Shown piece after piece: positions 34,966 to 39,779 of a stretch of 39,779 nucleotides of DNA. The notes under the pieces were generated by a model that had not been told where the DNA came from, did not search any database, and worked only from the letters and a program-made list of their open reading frames with translations. Position numbers and translations under genes: made by a program. Position 1 is the stretch's first letter. Every line of letters starts with the position of its first letter. This DNA is from Zestomicrobium sp964482405 (GTDB lineage: Archaea; Thermoproteota; Thermoprotei_A; Sulfolobales; NBVN01): the NCBI GenBank assembly GCA_964482405.1, contig CAYZXH010000011.1, positions 1 through 39,779 on the forward strand. Direction: 5' to 3'.

Positions 34966-35472
34966 CTAATCAAAGATTTTCAAAGCATACTTATCAAAAA
35001 CCTCGCTCACTTCCTTGTACGACTCCTCCGGCGACGTTGTTTTCGCGTATATCCAGTGAACATATATGTTTCCTTTCTCCTTATTAAGATCGACTACGAC
35101 AGTACCGGGTGTGTTAGTTATTGAAAGAGAAACCAGGGTTATCCCATAATCGTTTCTCGTCTTAATAGGCATCTTAACTATAGCGGGTCTTAAGTCTAGT
35201 TTAGGGCTTAGACTCAACCTTATCAGGAGTAGGTGCGCCCTAACCTCATCTATGAAGAAATATCTAAAAGCAAACCTGGCTAAGTTGGCAAACCTCCTTA
35301 AACTCAGACTTTTCCTCCAGTCCTCTATCAATAAGCTCGATGTAAGTACACCTACGATCACAGCAACTAAGACTCCCGTGATTATGTCGTAAAGTCTTAA
35401 TGACCCAGTATACACTATGTAGATAATGAATGAGAGTAGCGCCGGGACTATAGACCTATACAGCCTCTTCAT
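34966..35472 (-). CDS. MrpE-like subunit
   Basis: Small membrane subunit of the Mrp Na+/H+ antiporter type, 168 residues, with two hydrophobic N-terminal segments and a soluble C-terminal part. The family hallmark NTPGTVVVDL is seen near residues 119-128, followed by IYVHWI. Its place between mrpC and mrpD is unlike the Mbh operon of Pyrococcus, where the MrpE homologue (MbhA) comes first. It overlaps mrpC by 17 bp. Its role in the complex is structural as far as known. Confidence 0.88.
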   Translation of the reverse strand: MKRLYRSIVPALLSFIIYIVYTGSLRLYDIITGVLVAVIVGVLTSSLLIEDWRKSLSLRRFANLARFAFRYFFIDEVRAHLLLIRLSLSPKLDLRPAIVKMPIKTRNDYGITLVSLSITNTPGTVVVDLNKEKGNIYVHWIYAKTTSPEESYKEVSEVFDKYALKIFD

Positions 35473-35887
35473 GTATATACACCCTCTTACCCCTACCTAT
35501 CTCATCCACGTTCACGGTCTTGAAGTGGTAACTCACTTGGAGAACTATAGTTGTCAGGAAGAGTGTTACGGCGAGACCTATGACTATCGCTGTTAAGACG
35601 AAGGCTTGCGGTAACGGGTCTACAGATCTCTCAACAAACTCTCTAAGAGTTTCTGGGGTGGGACTCAGGTCTGTTAAGACCGGTGGCTGGAGTAGGAGTC
35701 CGGGTCTCCAAAGCTTGTAACCAACTAAGATAGTGAACATGTTAACCGTGTCCTGGAATATCGTTAATGCGATGAGCTTCTTTACTAGGTTAGTCTTTGA
35801 GACCACACCGTAGAGTGATATCGCTACGTTGAAGTAGAGGGATATTACAGTTAGCATGAACATGAATTTAATTAACTCAATATCCAA
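35456..35887 (-). CDS. MrpC/NuoK-like subunit
   Basis: Three-helix membrane subunit equivalent to NuoK and MbhG. The signature VDPLPQAFVLTAIVIG is present and the final helix follows. I start at TTG 35887 (143 residues) because GAGGGTGAGG lies directly before it and the overlap with mrpB shrinks to 11 bp; the frame stays open to ATG 35923. A loop rich in Pro (LLLQPPVLTDLSPTP) between helices 2 and 3 is longer than in short MrpC proteins. Confidence 0.88.
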   Translation of the reverse strand: MDIELIKFMFMLTVISLYFNVAISLYGVVSKTNLVKKLIALTIFQDTVNMFTILVGYKLWRPGLLLQPPVLTDLSPTPETLREFVERSVDPLPQAFVLTAIVIGLAVTLFLTTIVLQVSYHFKTVNVDEIGRGKRVYIHEEAV

Positions 35888-36689
35888 GCTCCTCACCCTC
35901 GAGTTCCTTACGTAGCGTCTCATCTTTACTAAGTAGTATGGTGAAAACTAGGGTAAACCCGCTAGCAACAGCTAGGAACTCGAAGAGGTTATAGAAGAAT
36001 AGTGAGCCACCTAACGGGACGTCTAGTAAGTATGACGGGTATGAGAGTGTTGAGACTGTCTTGGCTTGATTCTGGAAAACATATCCTTGAGTACCGGTCA
36101 AGAAGCCTAAGATCAAGAGAGCTACGGACGTAAAACCTAGTAGAGCTAAGGAGGCGTTCCTCACGGTGAGCAACTTACCATAGGATATCCTCCTCTCGAT
36201 AAAGAACTGCTTACCGAAGACTACTAGCAAGAGTAGGGGGGCTACCGAAGCTATCGCCCCGCCCTGAAACCCCCCGCCAGGCGTTAAGTGCCCGTGAAGA
36301 GCTGTTGAAGCCGCCACAGTCAATATTGCTAGGGTCACTATAGCGGTGACTCTCTTGACGACTAAGCTTAACCCAACACTACCAACAAACTCAGGTACTT
36401 TAGAAACACTCCGGAATAGAGTTAGTGCAGCGAGTATCGCACCATAGAAAACAACTGTCTCAAAGAGGGTGTCTAGTCCTCTGTAATCCCAGACTATAGC
36501 GGTTACGGCTTCAGGTGACGCCGTCCACAACCAGGTAATTCCCTGATTATATGTCAGGTTTAGGTAATTACTCGCTATAGCCCTAACATCTTGAGGTGGT
36601 AGGTCTCCCAGTCCACCAGAGTAGGTGAGGTATGTGAGTGCTAATATGATTATAACGAGTAATGACGCGAAAATGAAGTCTCTCAACAT
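35877..36689 (-). CDS. MrpB-like subunit (MbhE+MbhF fusion)
   Basis: Membrane subunit of 270 residues. The N-terminal part (about 1-110) resembles MbhE and the rest is the MrpB (MnhB) domain, with the hallmark GHLTPGGGFQGGAI near residues 131-144. In Pyrococcus Mbh these are two genes; here they are one chain. Its start codon overlaps the stop of the DUF4040 gene by one base, which fits strict co-translation. Confidence 0.88.
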   Translation of the reverse strand: MLRDFIFASLLVIIILALTYLTYSGGLGDLPPQDVRAIASNYLNLTYNQGITWLWTASPEAVTAIVWDYRGLDTLFETVVFYGAILAALTLFRSVSKVPEFVGSVGLSLVVKRVTAIVTLAILTVAASTALHGHLTPGGGFQGGAIASVAPLLLLVVFGKQFFIERRISYGKLLTVRNASLALLGFTSVALLILGFLTGTQGYVFQNQAKTVSTLSYPSYLLDVPLGGSLFFYNLFEFLAVASGFTLVFTILLSKDETLRKELEGEELGY

Positions 36690-36955
36690 TAAGTCATCAC
36701 CTCGTACCTACCTACCTTCTTAACGAGGAGTATGATTATTAGGGGGTAAATCCCTACAGCTACCGCAACATACACTAAGACTATGTCAGGAGCTAGTAGG
36801 AGGAAGTAGATTAACGCGTAAGCAGTGCTCTGAACAGATGAGAAGACCACGGCGTACATTAGGTCTTTAGTCCTGATAGTGAGGAAGGTGAAGAGCACTG
36901 AGGAGAGGGCAGAGAGACCCATAATCAAGAAGACTAAGTCGACGTAATCCATCAT
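36689..36955 (-). CDS. DUF4040 / MbhD-like membrane subunit
   Basis: Three-helix protein of 88 residues, equivalent to MbhD and to the C-terminal part of MrpA. The APD of the family motif is present (APDIVLVYVAVAVG, residues 55-68), but where the motif normally reads LTEAAVG this protein has LVYVAVAVG, so the conserved membrane Glu is Tyr62. The loss of that acidic residue pairs with the Lys changes in the MrpD-like subunit. It overlaps mrpG by 4 bp and mrpB by 1 bp. Confidence 0.85.
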   Translation of the reverse strand: MMDYVDLVFLIMGLSALSSVLFTFLTIRTKDLMYAVVFSSVQSTAYALIYFLLLAPDIVLVYVAVAVGIYPLIIILLVKKVGRYEVMT

Positions 36956-37335
36956 ATCTCACCCTTACCTCTATCCTCCTCGAGATGGTCAACAATTATG
37001 GGTTTCGTGGGTGCTGCCTTAGCTCTGTGTGTGGCTCTAGCTAGGGCGTGACTTCCCGCACCAGCAAGTAGCAACTCTATGAAGGCGATGACTAGTGAAG
37101 CACCGCATAAGAACCACCTGTAAGAACCTAGGAAGTCAGAACCCGCAGCTACTAAAGCAACCCCGATTATGGGCAGGAAAGCACCACCTATACTACCTAC
37201 GGTGGCTGCGTGCAGTCTTGTGTAGAAGTTAGGGAATCTTAACATAGCTATTGAAGCTACTAAATCGAAGAAAACCCCGATAGTTATCAGGGATTGACCC
37301 ACTATAACTAATAACCACTCAATCAACGTAGTCAT
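36952..37335 (-). CDS. MrpG-like subunit
   Basis: Three-helix membrane subunit, equivalent to MbhC. The family motif LRFPNFYTRLHAATVGSIGG is present near residues 33-52. The C-terminal tail (last 25 residues) is soluble and charged. Length is 127 residues. The ATG at 37335 follows the mrpF stop by 3 bp. Confidence 0.9.
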   Translation of the reverse strand: MTTLIEWLLVIVGQSLITIGVFFDLVASIAMLRFPNFYTRLHAATVGSIGGAFLPIIGVALVAAGSDFLGSYRWFLCGASLVIAFIELLLAGAGSHALARATHRAKAAPTKPIIVDHLEEDRGKGEI

Positions 37336-37338
37336 AAG

Positions 37339-37626
37339 CTAAACACCCAGCTCCCTCGCTTCAAGATATTTAGCTACGTAAATGTCTAGAGAGAATATCC
37401 ATAATATCAGAACAACCCCGCTGACTATAAGTATGGGGGACTTCAAAACTATTGTTAAGACGGTCATGAACGCTGCTAGATCATACCCTAACGCGTCAAC
37501 AGCTAAGACCCTATCAGATAATGTAGGCCCCTTAATTATTCTGACCATATATAAGAGAAACGCTATGAAGTAGGGGATCATGAGCATAGTGAGATATGTG
37601 GTCACCAACCATTCTAGGTCAGGCAT
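37339..37626 (-). CDS. MrpF-like subunit
   Basis: Three-helix membrane subunit of 95 residues, equivalent to MbhB, with the family motif KGPTLSDRVLAVDALG near residues 32-47. It is the first gene of the whole 17-gene block. A TATA box at 37658-37671 lies 32-45 bp upstream, giving a leader of about 14 nt. Confidence 0.9.
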   Translation of the reverse strand: MPDLEWLVTTYLTMLMIPYFIAFLLYMVRIIKGPTLSDRVLAVDALGYDLAAFMTVLTIVLKSPILIVSGVVLILWIFSLDIYVAKYLEARELGV

Positions 37627-37657
37627 TAGATCCAGCCCAAATTAAAGAAGTGGGACG

Positions 37658-37671
37658 CCTTTTTAAGTATT
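37658..37671 (-). promoter_or_regulatory. Main promoter of the Mrp-hydrogenase block
   Basis: Minus-strand AATACTTAAAAAGG contains a good TATA box (CTTAAAAA), predicting transcription start near 37640 and a short leader to ATG 37626. It lies in the 57 bp gap after the saccharopine dehydrogenase-like gene, showing that the block need not depend on that gene's promoter. Confidence 0.55.
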
Positions 37672-37683
37672 CCCTGACTAGTA

Positions 37684-38736
37684 TTAACTTACTTCCAAAA
37701 CCACGTTTCTCTTAACTAGCTCATCTATTATGAACTCGTATGTCTTGCTATTCATCCCAAGGTATTCTGGGGGGATTACTCCTGCCCCCACGTAATTCTT
37801 TAGAACCAGACGTGTGATTAAGGCGGTCATATAGCCTGTCACGCGAGACATGGATGTGAAGCCTTCCCTGTACTCGTCATACATGAAAAACCTGATCTCT
37901 TTTTCACCACTCCTGCCGTAAACCTCCATCACGGAGAAATCCGGTGAGTCATAAGTCATCACAGGTATTAATAACTTCATAGTAGTCTCTACGAACTCAT
38001 CTCTGAAAAAGCCCAACTCTTTTAAAATCTTCATCCTAGTTAGGTGGCCGGGCCACCTGAGGGTATACTCAATCAAGTTTCTAGCTTTAATGGTGCTCAA
38101 CAGCGTTCTCAGACCGTCTGTAGGGAATCTCTCGAACTTGAAGTTCCTTATGCTCACCTCCTCAATAACTTCCAGAGGGTCTCTCATCACTAGCTTACCG
38201 TTTACTACACACCTGGCTGGACGCAGGTATTCTTCTATTAAGTCTTTAGGGGAGAAAAGCACCTGATGGTACAGGGGTGGTCTGGGCTCCTTAGGCAAGC
38301 CACCAACGTTTATGATAGCTTCGTCTAAGACGCCTAACCTGCTCTGCACGTACCCGACTAAGACGTTGCTAAGTCCTGGCGCGAACCCTGCGTCCACAAC
38401 GATGCTTACTCCTCGTCGTATAGCTTCGTCGTTTAGGGGAAGCGGGTCTTCAGGCATGAAAGACACGTCAACAAGATCACGCCCCGCAACCAAAGCCTTC
38501 CTAAGTATTTTGAAGCCGAGAAAACCGGGTAGCGCGTTAACTATAACGTCATAATCTCTAAGTATTTCCTCAAGTACTTCGTCTTTAGACAAGTCTAGCT
38601 TAAGCGTCTTAGCAAACCCCTCGACCTTCTTTAACCTAGTCTCATCCCTGTCCACAACCGTAACCTCAAAATCACTACTTAAATCATACGCTGTTAGAGT
38701 CCCCACGCTACCAGAACCCAATACTAAAACTTTCAT
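37684..38736 (-). CDS. Saccharopine dehydrogenase-like oxidoreductase
   Basis: NAD(P)-dependent enzyme of the saccharopine dehydrogenase / lysine 6-dehydrogenase superfamily. The Rossmann motif VLGSGSVGTLTA is at residues 4-15 and DAGFAPGLSNVLVGY, a signature of this superfamily, is near residues 115-129. Length of 350 residues is nearer to lysine 6-dehydrogenase than to full saccharopine dehydrogenase. It likely acts on an amino acid imine, but the substrate cannot be read. A TATA box at 38779-38788 gives a leader of about 20 nt. No lysine genes are next to it. Confidence 0.8.
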   Translation of the reverse strand: MKVLVLGSGSVGTLTAYDLSSDFEVTVVDRDETRLKKVEGFAKTLKLDLSKDEVLEEILRDYDVIVNALPGFLGFKILRKALVAGRDLVDVSFMPEDPLPLNDEAIRRGVSIVVDAGFAPGLSNVLVGYVQSRLGVLDEAIINVGGLPKEPRPPLYHQVLFSPKDLIEEYLRPARCVVNGKLVMRDPLEVIEEVSIRNFKFERFPTDGLRTLLSTIKARNLIEYTLRWPGHLTRMKILKELGFFRDEFVETTMKLLIPVMTYDSPDFSVMEVYGRSGEKEIRFFMYDEYREGFTSMSRVTGYMTALITRLVLKNYVGAGVIPPEYLGMNSKTYEFIIDELVKRNVVLEVS

Positions 38737-38778
38737 GACGTAACCCTCGTGTAAAATATTTCAGGGATCTAAAATAAA

Positions 38779-38788
38779 TTTTAAAGTA
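38779..38788 (-). promoter_or_regulatory. TATA box of the saccharopine dehydrogenase-like gene
   Basis: Minus-strand ACTTTAAAAT predicts transcription start near 38758, about 22 bp before ATG 38736. The inverted repeat at 38794-38885 begins directly upstream. Confidence 0.5.
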
Positions 38789-38793
38789 TACTC

Positions 38794-38885
38794 ACGACCG
38801 AAAGCCCGCATTGCAGAGCGGGAATCTCCAACGAGATAAGGATTTGACCTCCTCCCCCGTCCCAAAGATCGAGGCTTTCAGTCGT
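38794..38885. repeat. 92 bp element bounded by a 13 bp inverted repeat
   Basis: ACGACCGAAAGCC (38794-38806) and GGCTTTCAGTCGT (38873-38885) are inverted repeats with one mismatch. Inside, CCCGC 38805-38809 and GCGGG 38818-38822 can pair. The right part, 38861-38887, is repeated at 55-80. The layout recalls the structured ends of IS200/IS605 elements or their guide-RNA region, or a small non-autonomous element. No target duplication was found. Confidence 0.45.
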
Positions 38886-39399
38886 AATATCTGAGAGCTT
38901 CGCTAGCTAATCGCTAACTCCACCTGCGTTTCCATCGTGTACTTTACAGTTGCTGGTTGCAGAGAACTTCTATTAAAGGTTTTATCACAGAATCCTAAGC
39001 CTACAAAAACCTCTAGTAAGAGGGTGTAGGGAGGGTGCTAAGTATTTTCATTAAAGCTACGTTTTCCGCATGAAGCTACTTAAACCACAATTGTTATGCC
39101 TGAGTTTCACACGTAAGAAAACAGTAGCCTAGCACGCAAGACCAAGGTAGCGGAGTATTTCCTGTCTTATCCTACAAGATAGAAGAACTCCAATTATGTA
39201 GAGGTAAAAACCCACCCATGGCAGAGCTTTGCTCCAATTGAAAACTTAGCCTTGTGGTTTTCTATCTCATCACTGAGCCCATGAGGTACGTTAGTAATGC
39301 TGAACATTGAGGGAAAAGCACTAATAGATAAGGGGAGGTCTACTTGAGATGTGATAAAAGGGTCTAAGTGACTGATTAAAAATATTGATTAATTAAAAA

Positions 39400-39779
39400 C
39401 TATGGATATCTTGGCGCTACGAGGATTTCGTAGTTCCGTGGATCATTATCTTTATACCACCACCAATAGTAGCGTGTAGCATTAATTCTAATAGCTGGTG
39501 TAGTGTATTGAGTGTCATTTCTTACTGCTTTATAGAAGTCTACATTTAATGATGCTGTCCAAACTCCCGCATACGTGAAGCCTACAGTAATGCTGGAAAG
39601 GGGTATATCTATCTCGTTAGTTCCATTGAACCATATTAGCGTTTCGCCAAGAGATCCCTGCACTCTATAATAGGGCGGTGTTGGCGGAGTATATGATTGG
39701 AGATCACATGGTAACATGGGGTCCTCACAGCTCCTTGCAACACTTAGTATATTAGTTGGGTAAAGAAGCCAATATGTAA
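39400..39779 (-). CDS. 3' part of an unidentified gene, cut by the window edge
   Basis: The frame is open from the right edge to the stop at 39400; the ATG at 39717 is internal and need not be the start, since the frame continues through all 20 codons upstream to the edge. The visible 126 or so residues are rich in Tyr, Trp, Thr and Asn with beta-strand-like alternation and no membrane helix (for example RYYWWWYKDNDP near the end). This looks like the extracellular part of a secreted or pilin-like protein, but no family is recognised and any signal peptide lies outside. Confidence 0.55.
   Translation of the reverse strand, partial: TYWLLYPTNILSVARSCEDPMLPCDLQSYTPPTPPYYRVQGSLGETLIWFNGTNEIDIPLSSITVGFTYAGVWTASLNVDFYKAVRNDTQYTTPAIRINATRYYWWWYKDNDPRNYEILVAPRYP

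Larger units (their letters stand above)
38737..39399. other. Non-coding region with hairpin repeat and possible mobile-element relic
   Basis: No intact gene in 663 bp. From the left it holds the promoter of the saccharopine dehydrogenase-like gene, the inverted repeat at 38794-38885, and then 500 bp in which the minus strand has short broken frames. Some of these give Cys-containing fragments and a tail (around 38900-39000) faintly like the end of a TnpB-type transposase, but I could not rebuild a zinc finger with certainty. Best reading: decayed insertion sequence. Confidence 0.35.

Noticed and set aside
38737..39399. CRISPR array or tRNA gene
   Set aside because: Only one long inverted repeat is present and no regularly spaced direct repeats; no cloverleaf could be drawn.

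Overview
The window reads as chromosomal DNA of a hyperthermophilic archaeon of the Thermoproteota, most like Desulfurococcales. This placement is inferred, with no database search. The supports are a 4-demethylwyosine synthase (TYW1) for archaeal tRNA-Phe, a short archaeal adenylosuccinate synthetase, a single-domain KaiC-like ATPase, a DUF2070 membrane protein, inositol-1-phosphate synthase, a paired TldD/TldE, an Mrp-linked group 4 [NiFe] hydrogenase, AT-rich TATA boxes about 25-30 bp before starts, very short leaders, and frequent GTG/TTG starts.

Layout. 1-197: no gene, with one copy of a short repeat. 198-2971: tldD-tldE on +. 2979-8869: a purine/tRNA block on - (purA, an FAD oxidoreductase, then guaA, a phosphoribosyltransferase and TYW1). 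9041-10771: DUF2070 on +. 10809-13020: KaiC-like ATPase and MATE exporter on -. 13154-14125: ornithine cyclodeaminase-family enzyme on +. 14182-18167: PadR regulator, COG2108 radical SAM protein and ValRS on -. 18308-19453: inositol-1-phosphate synthase on +. 19552-19690: a probable structured RNA. 19800-20726: isoaspartyl peptidase on +. 20706-24896: folE, a CDF-like transporter and a P-type Ca2+-ATPase-like pump on -. 24961-25782: inositol monophosphatase-family enzyme on +.

25829-37626 is the centrepiece: a 17-gene block, all on -, with seven Mrp-type antiporter genes (F, G, DUF4040, B, C, E, D) followed by a second antiporter-like subunit, a small membrane protein, a NuoH-like subunit, a fused NuoC-NuoD [NiFe] large subunit with all four nickel cysteines, a two-cluster ferredoxin subunit, a NuoB-like small subunit, an unknown 85-residue protein, a GltD-like FAD/NAD(P) oxidoreductase and a four-cluster ferredoxin. 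The layout recalls Mrp-linked formate hydrogenlyases of Thermococcales, but there is no formate dehydrogenase catalytic subunit in the cluster. The simplest reading is an ion-pumping complex that moves electrons between NAD(P)H or another donor and protons/H2. The MrpD-like subunit has Glu at both transmembrane Lys positions usually needed for proton transfer, while its neighbour keeps the canonical Lys residues.

37684-38736: saccharopine dehydrogenase-like gene. 38737-39399: non-coding, with a hairpin repeat and possible transposon relic. 39400-39779: 3' part of an unidentified gene running off the right edge. Several intergenic regions carry near-perfect palindromes or direct repeats placed between TATA box and start codon (MATE, inositol-1-phosphate synthase, P-type ATPase, purA/DUF2070), which look like operators.
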